64,000 nt of DNA from Auriscalpium vulgare (taxonomy: Eukaryota > Basidiomycota > Agaricomycetes > Russulales > Auriscalpiaceae): positions 868,001 to 932,000 of the forward strand of contig JAHBBC010000019.1 of assembly GCA_019915015.1 (NCBI GenBank). Reading direction: 5' to 3'. Positions within the stretch are counted from its first letter, which is position 1. Each line of letters starts with the position of its first letter. Shown here in pieces: positions 44,471-55,213 of the stretch. The position numbers and the translations under genes are program-made. Under the pieces are notes generated by a model. It did not search any database and was not told the DNA's origin. It saw only the letters and a program-made list of their open reading frames with translations.

Positions 44471-44509
44471 TTTCTCCCCCCAACTGAAACTGCAACTGTC
44501 CCCAGTTGC
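44471..44509 (-). promoter_or_regulatory. Hairpin-PPT module of element 3
   Basis: Minus strand: stem GCAACTG / CAGTTGC with loop GGGA (44509-44492), then AGTTTCAGTTGGGGGGAGAAA abutting TGATAGG. Same plan as the modules of elements 1 and 2 with a different stem sequence. Also lies about 110-130 bases upstream of the ATG of antisense gene C'. Confidence 0.8.
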
Positions 44510-44598
44510 CAGGAACCGTGCGGAAGCGGCATATAAGGGCTCGCGACCTTTCGCGATAACGTCGCTTGTAGCATCCCTTTGCCGATTTCTGTCCCGCG

Positions 44599-45847
44599 AT
44601 GTCCCTCCCCGCAGCGTCTGCCACCGCCGACAACCTCGACCTCCTCCGCCTGTTGACGCAGGCCCCCTTCGCTGGTTTTGACCTTGGGGATGCCGAACGG
44701 GAGGTTGCGCTACGTCTAGAGTGGGCCGACAAAGTCAACCAGCTCGTGGTGCGTGCTGGTCCCCGACCGCGTCTTTTCACGGCTTGGCTGATGATGAACT
44801 CACTTCCAGACCCTTTCTTCAATCCGCGCGTCCCGCAGCCTGCGCGATCTTGCCTTCCACTTCACCTCGCCGATCCTCGAGTTCATGGTGAAGCTCGTTC
44901 CAGCGTCCGCCCCTCTCGCCCAGCGCTTCGAGGGCACCCTCATGCGTACCCTCCCCGACTCAGCGCGCGCCAGCCCGCGGTGGTCCCAGATGTTCTCCCC
45001 TTTCCCTGCCGACGCTACCGACGCGGAACTCCACGTCTTGATCACCATCGTGGAGGCTGGGCTCTGGACCGTGTACTACTTCGGAGACGGTTCTGTCGAA
45101 TCCTACCTCCATGAAATCACGGAGTTGCATGGCGCCTTCCCCACCCTGCGTCCTCAGGGGATGCAGAGCTGGCTCCTACGTGATTTCGACGCCCGGGCCG
45201 TCCATGGGATGTTTGTTATTACCCGCGAAGACGCCGTGTGCCGCGCCCTGGCCTACCACGTCCGTGGTGCCTCCAGCTCCCCCCACTCTCGTGCCTACGC
45301 GGGCCGCCTCACCACGGGCGTGGTGTACTACCTATTGGGGGGCCTCGCGGAGGACTCGGTGGATATGTTACGGGACTTTACCACCATTTCCGAGGCCTTC
45401 GACACGTTTCGCGATATTTGGGCGGACTGGCCACTGGTGTTGGATCGCCTCGACATGCGCTGGGCCGCGATGGCAACCTGTATGGGCGGGATGCTGGACG
45501 CATGGGGATTAGGGTCCCGCCTCCTGGCCAACCTCCAGCCCGCAGACTTCCTGGTCCAGGATATCAGCGTGGCCTCGATTCGCGCCATCGAGCAGATCAG
45601 TTCTGCGCGCCTCTCGCACATCTCCTCCTCCCAAGCCATAGCTGAGATACCCCTAGGCTTCGATGCCATAGTCCATCCCTCGGACCAGCCGGGCCCTCTT
45701 CCCTTCCCCGCGCACCCCACGGTACCAGCGCCGACGGCCCCCTCCGCGTCTCCTACCTACGCCGGGGAGATACCGCCGCCCATCGCCAGCTCGGAAGAAG
45801 TCGAGGAGGGGGAGGTGATCGAGCTTCTGATGGAGCGCGAGGAATAG
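44599..45847 (+). CDS. Antisense gene C' of gypsy element 3, function unknown
   Basis: ATG at 44599; exon 1 is 50 codons (to 44748), intron 44749-44809, exon 2 44810-45847: 395 residues. TATA-like CATATAAGGGC at about 44530. Reads LDLLRLLTQAPFAGFDLGDA, EWADKVNQLV, SLRDLAFHFTSPILEFMVKL, GSVESYLHEITELHGAFP, FDTFRDIWADWPLVLDRL, and an acidic tail (EEVEEGEVIELLMEREE). It aligns by eye with gene C of element 2 (SVASYLRELAIFHAAIP; NLQALWADAPYLLAIVRD). No catalytic motif, zinc motif or membrane segment seen; mostly helical. No known family comes to mind. Confidence 0.8.
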
Positions 45848-46189
45848 GTATATTCCCGGGCAAATGTCTGTAGAATGTTCCATAGCTATTGAAATGGAAC
45901 CAGGAGCCATGTGCGGCTTCCCCCTGTCCCTGTGCCACGTTTCGCGATGCCTTGCGATAAGCTCCTGGGCCCATGCCGGAGGCTCCGTCTGGGTCGCGAT
46001 CTGTCGCGATAACCCACGTTGGCCGGAACTCCGGCGAGACCCCCGTGTTTTGGTCTTCGCGCTGTATCGCGACGCCGCGATGGTGTGCCTCTTTCCCTAC
46101 TCGCGCCGCCTATATGAGGGGGCTGCGACGATGGCCTTTTCCAAAAAAAAAACCCTCAACGCCCCAGTCCGTCCGACTACCTCCTCCAC
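45848..46189. promoter_or_regulatory. Intergenic region and likely promoter of antisense gene B'
   Basis: 342 bp between C' and B'. TATA-like CTATATGAGGGG at about 46110, roughly 75 bases before the B' ATG. Contains several TCGCGAT strings, frequent in this element. No gene. Confidence 0.4.
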
Positions 46190-47363
46190 ATGCAGGCCGT
46201 CCTACTCCGCGCGTTTTCGCGTTTCCGGCTGTACCAGCTGTTGATACATCCGGTTGAGGTGCCCTTGCCTGGTGCCGACGCTTCCTCATTTCCCGCGGCC
46301 GCCGTTGCCTGGCTTCAGGAGATCTCCGACCTATTGGTGCGTCGTCCCGCGGCCCTCTTTTCCCTCATCCCGGCCTCGTACTGACGTTGTCTTCGCTTCT
46401 TCCCCCCTTTTCAGCAGGACCATCGCGAGACGTCGCATTTTACCCTACCGGCCCTCGCGTCCATGACCGTCGTCTCGACGCTCTCCTACCTAGCGGAGCG
46501 CTTTCCCGAAACGTTCGAACAAACCGCCCCCATTCGCGCGAATATCGTAGGAAATATTCCGTTCGGAGGGGACAACGCCCCGGGGCAGCCACCCAGCGTC
46601 GCTCTGCTTCCTCACGTGGTCCATGTGGACTCCTTGGCCCACCTGGTGGAGTGCTCCGTTTGGTTGCTGTACCGTCACCAACTTCACGGCCGGGCAACTT
46701 TCGAGGTCAACTTGGCAGCGCTGTTCGGCCCCGAGTTTGCCCCCCGTCCCGACGGCCTTGCCACCCGTGTTGCCGAGTTATTCCTTCGCGACCTCGATCG
46801 TTTGAGTGACGACCTCGACCACGCCGACGGGCTGGTCGGGGCCCTCATGCTCCCCTTGAACCGCGCCGTGATCGGAATGACCCACCCCCGCGACATTGGC
46901 GTCCTCGACTTCCTTGCGGCCGCGAGTCCCTCGTTGCAGGCTGCCCATCGTGCGAACGTCCGTGAAGCCGCCGACTATCTCGTTCCCGGCCTCAAGTTGG
47001 TCGCGGAGCTTCGCGACTTCGTTTGGGCGGACCAATTGAACGCCAGCCACCTGCGCCACGCCGTCACTCGCCTCGAAGGCACCGCGGGAAAGCTGCTGTA
47101 CGATGCCTGCGAAGTTGCCGCGGTCCTCGACCACCTCGCCGGTGCCGGTCCTATGCGCCGTATGCTTACCGCCCTTCCCTTCCCGCCGCTTACTCACCGA
47201 GTCATCCGCCGCGGCTCTATCGCGTTCTCGTGGGGGGTCCCCAACCTTGTTGAGGTCGTGGGCCCGAGGCCTCCTGATGCCCTGAGTCGACGGGCTGGTC
47301 GTAGGAATGGGGGTAACCGCGCCCGGACTCCCGCGCCCAATGGTGCGTCTGGGTCCGGTGCGC
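46190..47363 (+). CDS. Antisense gene B' of element 3, interrupted two codons before its stop by element 2
   Basis: ATG at 46190; exon 1 is 49 codons (to 46336), intron 46337-46414, exon 2 from 46415. Includes YLAERFPETFEQTAPIRANI, LAHLVECSVWLLYRHQLHG, LFGPEFAPRPDGLATRVAEL, DQLNASHLRHAVTRLEGTAG and a basic tail RRAGRRNGGNRAR. At 47363 the frame enters the 5' LTR of element 2. Removing element 2 and one GCGC copy, the frame continues at 61737 for Pro-Ala and a TAG at 61742-61744, giving 367 residues. So only the last two codons were displaced. Homologous by eye to B (57895-59076; both have a 49-codon first exon). Function unknown. Confidence 0.8.
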
Positions 47364-47992
47364 TGATGGGACCCGCAGCGCTACAGGCACCGAAACGGAC
47401 CAATCACACCGCTACACCAAGACACACACCCCCGAGACTACACCTTTCATTCCTGCTTCACAGAGAGCATCGCACGACGCGACACAGCCAGACCGCTGGG
47501 CCGACACGATGCCTTAAACCAGGAAGCCGTAGCGACATCCAGGTCGCGCCACCTTTGCGATACCACGGGCTACGCTGCCCCGACTCAACCACAGACTGGA
47601 GTGATACAGTGTGGTAGGTTTTATGACTGACGTTTATATTCCAGGATAGCGACTCGGACGGTACAAGCGCGGGGACACAGGTCGGACGGTCGGACGGCAA
47701 GGGCGACTCCGCAACTAGGACGGACCGGCGGCGACAGACGGGAGGGTCGCACCGAATAGTGTGGGAAGAGACGCAACGTGCGACGGTCGGACGGGAGCGG
47801 AGAGAGAGAGAGAGAGGGAGAGGGCCGCAGGACGAGGGCAGGACCCGCGGGGTCCTGGGTGGTTTGTTCGGGGCACGGTCGCGATCTTGGGTTTCTTCCT
47901 CCGACCCACTACCTCTTGGGCCAGCGGTTGGCTGCTCGCTCCCTCCATTTCTATCGACGTTCCCGGGGCCTCCCCCAGGGTTCATCTCATCA
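47364..47992 (+). repeat. 5' LTR of element 2, with a 227-bp internal deletion
   Basis: 629 bp against 856 bp in the 3' LTR. The missing block corresponds to 60948-61174 or a few bases either side, between two CCCGAGAC copies (8-bp direct repeats), consistent with slippage or recombination. The removed part includes GCGGTATATAGACGCG, the best TATA-box candidate. Confidence 0.92.
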
Positions 47993-47996
47993 TTTG

Positions 47997-48014
47997 TGGA
48001 GCCCACCGCGAGGG
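47997..48014 (+). promoter_or_regulatory. tRNA primer-binding site of element 2
   Basis: TGGAGCCCACCGCGAGGG, four bases after the 5' LTR, identical to the PBS of element 1. Confidence 0.88.
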
Positions 48015-48041
48015 GGCTAGTGTCAACCGCTCAGCAACCCG

Positions 48042-51000
48042 ATGGCACCAAAGGCGAGGGTTATCGTAGAGCCCACTCGACGTGCACCGCCCCGATCGGC
48101 CCCGTCGGAGTACTCGACCAGTCAGCGGGCGGAGTCCATGCCAGGACACCTCGCATCGTCGGAAGGTGGGGCGTCGGACGAAGAGCGCGCGACTTCCAGC
48201 GCTGAAGGCGCCGAGGGCGACAACGAAAACGACGACGGCGAGGCATCGGGTGTGTCGGACGCAGCACCCGAGAACGACGGGGATGCTGCGGGCGAGGCTC
48301 CCGGCGATCAAAACGCGGAGGCAGGCCCTGTCCAATCGGAAGAGTCGGAGCACGGTTGGGATGGTAGACGGTCCCTCCATCAGGAGCTCCTGGACGTCAA
48401 TGAGGCGTCGATCGAGTTGCTGACTGGCGGAGCGATGCGACAATGGTCGTCGCCGGAGCTTACCCCGTCGGAATCGGAGCCCGAAGTGGCTGCGCTGATT
48501 GATGAGGACCGAGACGAGGCACAGGTGCCTTCCGACAGCGACCGCTCGGCTTCCGACCGCGGAAACGTCGGAACGCACGGAGGTTTATCAGGAGACGGGC
48601 GTGGAGCGGCCGCACAGGTTTCCCGACCAGTTTCTCCCACATCGCAATCCAGTACTCCGTTATCGCGTTTACCCCGTCGCACGACCATGGCCACTCCGAT
48701 GCCTACCCGTGGCGATCGCCAAGCCCCTAAGTTCGACAATCTTAAGCCGCGCGAGCTGCAACGCTATTTCGCGGAGTTGAGGCACTTGTTCACGCGGGCG
48801 GGTATCGAGGACGGCCAGGACCAGGAGAAGAAGGAGCACGCCACGCGATACCTGGACGTCCTTACAGCAGACCAGTGGCAAAGCCGACCCCAGTACGCGG
48901 GCAATGCGACGTTCGAAGAGTTCGTGACCGCGATCATAGCGCTATACCCCGGAGCGGACGAGGAGCGCAAATACACGATGGGCGACCTCGATCAGCTCGT
49001 CGCCGAGACAGCCCGCCGAGGCATCACGACCATCGGCGACGTTGGGGAATACTATCGCGGTTTCTACGCGATCTCCCAGTTTCTTATGGGGCGGCAGCGT
49101 ATCTCCGAGCGCGACCGCGACTACACTTTCTTGCGTGGATTTCAGAAGGGACTGCAAGATAGGATAGAGCAGCGGCTGCAGCTGAAGTATCCCGACCACG
49201 ATCGCGACGGCCCGTACCCGATGGACCAAATAGTGGAAGCGGCGCGGTACGTGCTGCACGGCACGTCGAGCACCCCGCGATCGGCAGGGCTCAGCGTCCC
49301 CGCGGGTCTGGCCGACTTGTCCCAACCCGTGGCCGTCAAGGCGGAAGAACCTGCGATCAAGGTCGAGCAGTTTGCCGCTCTGATGGAGAAGGCGGCCGAG
49401 CAGATCGCGAAAGCGTATAGCGCGGGGAGAGCCGATGCGATGGGGATGAGTAACGCAGGCCCGCAGCCGTCGGCGTACACGCGCGGGCCACCGGGCCCGA
49501 TGATGGCGTCGGCCGCTCGTTTCGATCGTCCTCGCCCGGCCCCGGGACAGGATGGCGCCAGGTGCTCGTTCTGCAACGGCCCCGAGCACTTCATCCGCGA
49601 ATGCCTCGTCCTGCAAGACTACATAGCGACGGGGCGGGTGGTACGCAACGAGATGAACCAGGTGGTACTCAAGAGCGGCAGGCCAGTGCCATTTGGGCTA
49701 GGCCCGATTCAAGCGAGGGTAGACGAATATTATCGCACGGACCCGTCCGGGCTGCGCGCCGACGTCGCGGCCAGAGTCGCGGGCAACGCGACGGAAACAA
49801 TGATGTTGGCATCGACAGGCCCCATCGCTGTCACCGACTACCCACTCCGACCCGCGCGCGACCAGCCCGTCGCCGGGCTCATCCAGTTAATCCCGCCATT
49901 GACGGACGACGAGCGACTAGAGGAGTTGCGTCAAGAGATGGCGGTGCTAACACTCATGAAGGAGCAGAGGAACGCCGGCCGGGTCCGAAGGGAGGCTGCG
50001 ATTCGCAACGGAGAGTTACCGCCACCAATCGGGCCGCTGCCCGGGGAGAGAGTGCGATCCAGGAAGCTAGTCCCTGAGGTGGTGATATCCCCGTCGAAAT
50101 TCACGGCAAAACGGTCGAAGGTTACGTTCGCGGTGCCCGAAGATCCAGAGGATGCGGAAGAAGCGAGGGAAGCGAGCGAGGGCGAACCGACAGTCGAGAA
50201 GGACCCCAACGAGATAGAGCCGGAACCCATCCATCCGTTTGCCTCCGTACCCGACGCAACCTACATACCCGTCGGGGACGCGTCCCGACCAGACAAAGGG
50301 AAGAAGCCAGTCGCCGCCTATACCAAGGACACGCCCATCCATAGTGAAGAGGTCGCGAAGGAAGTCTACGGCCGCGCGATGGGGACTTCCGTCACTCTGA
50401 CGCAGAGCGAGTTACTGTCGCTGGCGCCAGAAGTACGCTCCCAGTTGCGATACGCTATCACCCCGCGACGCATAGCGGCCCCGGTACTGTCCAGCGGGGA
50501 CTCCCCAGTAGCGGTCCTACACACGGTCGTAGCGGAAGGGGAAGGGCCTACCAAGGAGTGGTCGGACCTACCCGGCGACTTGTACGAGGAAGAGCGCGAG
50601 CAGGAGAGAGATCGAGCGCGGGGATACACCTCGCACATGCCGTCGTCGTTCTTGCAGGCCATACAGAGCCAGCCAGCGGTGCCGCCTCGCGGGTCGCTAG
50701 TGCTCTCCGACCCGATGCTGACGTTGATGGGTGCCTCGGCCGAGAAACCGGCCCCGCTGGTGGTCGCAAAGGAGTCATCGGCATTGCGAGCGGTCCTGCC
50801 CTTGGTGGATAACCAAGCGCACATTGAGGCCATCCTGGACCCAGGGTCGCAGGTCATCTCCATGTCCGAGGACGTTTGCCATTTTCTCGGCCTAGCATAC
50901 GATCCCGCGATCACACTGGACATGCTTTCCGCCAACGGCTCGATTGACAAATCCCTCGGGCTAGCCCGCAACGTAGCGCTAAAGCTAGGCGACATTACGC

Positions 51001-51224
51001 TCTACGTGCAGATACACGTCATACGTTCTCCGGCCTACGACATCCTGCTAGGGAGGCCCTTCGACGTCCTCACTGGGAGTATAGTCCGCAACTTTGAAGA
51101 TGAGCGACAGACCATCACGATCACCGATCCCAACACTCAAGCGACGGCGACCGTCCCGACAGTAGAGCGAGGCTCGCGTCGCATCGTTCAGAGCGCCGGC
51201 GAGCGCAGGGATTTTCGGCTCTAG
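48042..51224 (+). CDS. gag: Gag-protease polyprotein of element 2
   Basis: ATG at 48042, 1060 residues in one frame. An acidic, low-complexity N-terminus (to ~210) is followed by a capsid-like part (YAGNATFEEFVTAIIALYPG, DLDQLVAETARRG) and a zinc knuckle C-x2-C-x4-H-x4-C near residue 507 (CSFCNGPEHFIREC). A linker precedes the protease core near 930: ILDPGSQVISMSEDVCHFLG, NVALKLGDITLYVQIHVI, ILLGRPFDVL. The protease catalytic motif is D-P-G. The protein assembles the particle, binds RNA and processes the polyprotein. Pol follows in the -1 frame, overlapping the stop by a few codons (TTTTCGGCTCTAG), so frameshifting is likely. Confidence 0.93.
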   Translation: MAPKARVIVEPTRRAPPRSAPSEYSTSQRAESMPGHLASSEGGASDEERATSSAEGAEGDNENDDGEASGVSDAAPENDGDAAGEAPGDQNAEAGPVQSEESEHGWDGRRSLHQELLDVNEASIELLTGGAMRQWSSPELTPSESEPEVAALIDEDRDEAQVPSDSDRSASDRGNVGTHGGLSGDGRGAAAQVSRPVSPTSQSSTPLSRLPRRTTMATPMPTRGDRQAPKFDNLKPRELQRYFAELRHLFTRAGIEDGQDQEKKEHATRYLDVLTADQWQSRPQYAGNATFEEFVTAIIALYPGADEERKYTMGDLDQLVAETARRGITTIGDVGEYYRGFYAISQFLMGRQRISERDRDYTFLRGFQKGLQDRIEQRLQLKYPDHDRDGPYPMDQIVEAARYVLHGTSSTPRSAGLSVPAGLADLSQPVAVKAEEPAIKVEQFAALMEKAAEQIAKAYSAGRADAMGMSNAGPQPSAYTRGPPGPMMASAARFDRPRPAPGQDGARCSFCNGPEHFIRECLVLQDYIATGRVVRNEMNQVVLKSGRPVPFGLGPIQARVDEYYRTDPSGLRADVAARVAGNATETMMLASTGPIAVTDYPLRPARDQPVAGLIQLIPPLTDDERLEELRQEMAVLTLMKEQRNAGRVRREAAIRNGELPPPIGPLPGERVRSRKLVPEVVISPSKFTAKRSKVTFAVPEDPEDAEEAREASEGEPTVEKDPNEIEPEPIHPFASVPDATYIPVGDASRPDKGKKPVAAYTKDTPIHSEEVAKEVYGRAMGTSVTLTQSELLSLAPEVRSQLRYAITPRRIAAPVLSSGDSPVAVLHTVVAEGEGPTKEWSDLPGDLYEEEREQERDRARGYTSHMPSSFLQAIQSQPAVPPRGSLVLSDPMLTLMGASAEKPAPLVVAKESSALRAVLPLVDNQAHIEAILDPGSQVISMSEDVCHFLGLAYDPAITLDMLSANGSIDKSLGLARNVALKLGDITLYVQIHVIRSPAYDILLGRPFDVLTGSIVRNFEDERQTITITDPNTQATATVPTVERGSRRIVQSAGERRDFRL

Positions 51225-51232
51225 AGGCGTCG

Positions 51233-54200
51233 TTGGACGACCAGGCGGAAGTGGCGCTCGTCCTCGAGTTCACGGGCGACGCCGCCGATCCTATTTCCGT
51301 GGAAGCCGTGGTCCCCTTCGACTCCTCTAGTTCGCCGGAAGAGTTACGAGCAACCTATCTATCATTTTGCGATCTCCCAGAATCTACCCCTCCCATATTT
51401 AATCGGCCGACAGACGCGACTTTGGACGCTCCGTCGGCGCCCGTCTTCTTTCTCGCCCCAGCCGGGGTGCCCTCGTTCGCGGGCGAACAGGAATTTCGCG
51501 ACTGTAAGTCGTTGCCTAGCAGCGCGCGGGCACGCGCGGTTTTCGCAGCGACCAAGAAAAAGTATAAGCCCGCCCACCTAAAAGTGAAGCCAGTACTAGC
51601 CGACTTGCCTGGGCAGTTCAGAATCATACGCGACATACGAGGCGACCCGCTAGCGACACTACCCAAGTTACCGACGAAGCCCCCCGACTTCCGGCCGACG
51701 GGGCGTTACACCGAGGAGCGCCGCGACCAATTCGACGTAGTTCACGAGGGGGACTTCTTGTGGAAGGAGGAACGCAAGCTGATGCACCATTTTATGTGCG
51801 AGCACAACGGTGCGTTCGCGTGGGACGACAGCGAGCGAGGCCACTTCCGCGAAGATTTCTTTCCGCCGGTCACGATACCCGTCGTACCGCACACGCCATG
51901 GGTACAACGCAACATACCGATCCCGCCGGGAATCTACGACCAAGTCATGGAACAAATCAGTCGGAAGTTGGCCGCGAACGTCTACGAACCATCCAATTCG
52001 TCGTATAGGTCGCGGTGGTTCTGCGTGGTCAAAAAGGATGGAACGAGCCTGCGCATAGTGCACAGCCTGGAGCCGTTAAACGCCGTCACGATAGCTCATT
52101 CCGGTGTGCCCCCGTTTACCGACCAACTGGCCGAGCAATTCGCGGGTCGGGCTTGCGGCGCGATGCTGGATCTGTACGTCGGATACGACGAGCGAGCGTT
52201 GGACCCAGCGTCGCGCGACCTCACTACGTTCCAGACCCCTTACGGCGCGCTGCGGTTGGTAACACTACCGATGGGCTGGACGAATTCAGTGCCTATCTTC
52301 CACGACGACGTCACACATATCCTGAGGCCGGAAATTCCCCACGTCACGATACCGTTTATTGATGACGTACCGGTCAAGGGCCCCGCGAGCGAATACAAGG
52401 ACGACCAGGGGAAGTACGAGACAATCGCTGACAACGAGGGCATCCGCCGATTTGTCTGGGAACACTTTCAGAATCTCAACCGCGTCGTACAGCGCATGGG
52501 TTATTCGGGCGGGACGTTTTCGGGTTGGAAGACTATTTTGTGCGCGCCCGAAATTGTCGTGGTCGGACACCGCTGCACGAGGGACGGGCGGATCCCCGAC
52601 GAACAACGGGTGGCTAAGATTGTGAATTGGGGGCCATGTCAAGACCTGTCTGATGTACGGGCGTTCCTCGGGACGGTCGGGGTGCTGAGGATCTTCATCC
52701 ACCATTTCGCACATCGCGCGCATGCGCTCACGCACCTTACAAGGAAAGATGTGCCGTTCGAATTCGGAGCGGAACAGTTAGCAGCTATGGAAGATCTCAA
52801 AAGCGCGTTGCTGGAGTCGCCAGCTCTGAAACCGATCGACTATCAGTCGGGCGAACCGGTTATCCTCGCGGTCGATACGTCTCCTATTGCGGTCGGGTTC
52901 TTGCTGTGCCAGGCTGACGCCGACGATCCGAAGAGTCGCAAGAAGCGTCGGTACGCACGGTTTGGGTCCATCGCGTTGAACGATCGCGAGGCGCGTTTTT
53001 CGCAACCAAAGTTAGAATTATACGGCCTGTTTCGGGCGCTCCGCGCGCTGAAGATATATCTCATCGGAGTGCGGAACATGGTCGTGGAAGTCGACGCACG
53101 CTACATTAAGGGCATGCTCGACAACCCCGATATTGAACCCTCAGCCAGCATGAATCGGTGGATTATTGCCATTCTAATGTTCCATTTCGTCCTCGTTCAC
53201 GTGCCCGGCCTATTTCATGGACCTGACGGGATGTCACGACGAAGGCGCCAACCGGGCGACGTACCAGAAAACGAGCACGACGGGTTCGAGGACTGGGTCG
53301 ACGCCATGTATGGATTTATTCACCTCGTAAACGCATACGTACCGCGCAGTACAAGGCCACGGTCGGGGGATCCGCGCGACCACCCAAGGGCCGCGATCGC
53401 GACGTTCGTTACCCAGGCCGCCCCGACAGAGTTGTCTTACGACGCCGTCGACCGCGACATCAAGGCGCAGCAAGCCGACGAACGAATCGTGCGAGTACGG
53501 GAATGGCACAACACGCTCCAGCGGCCGGAAGGCCTAGCCGACCAAGAGTATGCGACGTTCCTGCGGTACTGCACCGAGTTCTTCCTCGACGGCACGAGTC
53601 TCTTTCGCAAGGAGCCCCAGGGGCGACACCAACTCGTACTGCCCCCGGAACGCCGCATAGGAGCCCTGAAGGCGTGCCACGACGACGTCGGCCATCGCGG
53701 CGCGTACCCGACGAAGATGTTTCTCCTCGAACGCTTTTGGTGGCCCTACATGGACCGCGACGTCGCGTGGTTTGTGCGATCGTGCCACATCTGCCAGGTG
53801 CGGCAGGTGAAGCACGTGCTGATCCCCCAACGGTCGCGACGCCGGCGCCGCTGTTTGCCAAGATGTACGCTGATACCATGCACATGCCGGCTTCACGGGG
53901 CTTTAAATACATCGTACAAGGAAGGTGCTCGGTCTCGCACTTCCCAGAATGGCGTATGCTGCGACAGGAAAACGCGAAGTCGCTCGCACGATGGATATTC
54001 GAGGACGTACTCTGTCGCTGGGGAGCGCTCCGGGAAATTGTAACGGATAACGGAACGCCGTACCTGGCAGCGATGAAGCATCTCGAAGAAGATTACGGCG
54101 TGCACCACATCCGCATCTCCGGTTATAACTCGAGATCCAACGGAATCGTAGAGCGATCACATTTCGACGTCCGACAGGCCTTGTACAAAGCCGCCAACGG

Positions 54201-54891
54201 TGACGCGAGCAAGTGGGCCGCGGTCGCACACTCGGTATTCTGGGCGGACAGGATCACGACGCGCAGGCGTATGGGCTGCTCCCCCTACTTCGCGGCGACC
54301 GGCACGCAGGCGTTGATGCCCCTCGATATCGTCGAAGCGACGTACCTCCTACCACCGCCCGACTCAATACTGTCGACCACGGATTTAATCGCGCGACGCG
54401 CTGTCGCACTACAGAAGCGCCGCACCCAGCTCCGCACACTCCACTCGAAGGTGTTCGACAAGCGGCGGCACGATGCTCTAATTTTCGAGCGCGACCACGA
54501 AGTGTCGATCAAGAATTACGGCTTCCAACGAGGGGACCTCGTCCTGGTGCGCTTCACGCAGTTCGAGAAATCGCTCGACCGCAAGATGCTGCCCCGTTAC
54601 GACGGTCCGTTCATCGTAATCGGACGGCGACGCGGCGGGCCGTACGTCCTGTGCGACATGCACGGGGCGGTCTTTGACAGGCCCACAGCGGAGTTTCGCG
54701 TCGTTCCGTACTTCGCGCGACCGCACATCACGCTACCTCCGCTGCCGGAGTTCATTGACATACCCGCCAGGCGACTAAACGAACTCCTCGGGCAGCCTGA
54801 CGTCGACGCCCAAGCACAGGAATCACGCAGCATCGACAGCGACGCGTCGGACACCGCGAGCAACAGCGCAGAAGACGGCAGTGTCACCTGA
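51233..54891 (+). pseudogene. pol: Pol of element 2 (RT, RNase H, integrase) with a one-base frameshift
   Basis: First frame to 54043, second frame from about 53830 to 54891. RT: LDLYVGYDERALDPASRDLT, LPMGWTNSVPIFHDDV, catalytic FIDDVPVKGP (52357-52386). RNase H: PVILAVDTSPIAVGFLLCQA. Integrase zinc finger: HDDVGHRG...CHICQVRQ. The frame then slips at a C run (53824-53828). The other frame continues with ADTMHMPASRG, VTDNGTPYL and NGIVERSHFDV (catalytic D, D, E) and RRRGGPYVL. Element 1 reads straight through the same point (QQRQRLQILLPPTVAPPASL), so the break is a mutation or a sequencing error rather than a programmed shift. No other damage seen. Confidence 0.88.
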
Positions 54892-54905
54892 CAGGCCCTG
54901 TACCG

Positions 54906-54941
54906 CTGCTGGGGTCAGCAGTCTCAGTCGGGGGGAGGATG
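54906..54941 (+). promoter_or_regulatory. Internal hairpin-PPT module just after pol, element 2
   Basis: Stem CTGCTG / CAGCAG with loop GGGT (54906-54921), then TCTCAGTCGGGGGGAGGATG. Same layout as the module at the 3' LTR (60839-60878). Lies 14 bases after the pol stop and downstream of antisense gene A. Confidence 0.75.
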
Positions 54942-55213
54942 CGACGAGACGAGACTAGGAGGCACGCTAAGGAGATACACCACGGACAGTACATTGACCC
55001 TACTGATTTAACTTATTTTTTCTTCCTCCTTTGTGGTGGGGGAGCACTAAAATTCTATTTTTACGAGCACATGCAGGTGGACAGCACACGAGAATCAAGA
55101 AAGGTAGCAGAGGTACGCTACGCAAGAAAAAGGGAAAAGAAAACACGTCGAGCGGCCGGGTATCGTACAACTATAGAAGGGGAAAAGGACAGGGAAGGTC
55201 GGGAAAACTTACA

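Noticed and set aside
44278..44540. ORFs in the probable LTR of element 3
   Set aside because: GC-driven frames without motifs; the region abuts a PPT and fits LTR sequence better.
53824..53828. Programmed frameshift between RT and integrase in element 2
   Set aside because: Element 1 is in one frame at the same point, and the slip is in a homopolymer; mutation or error is simpler.
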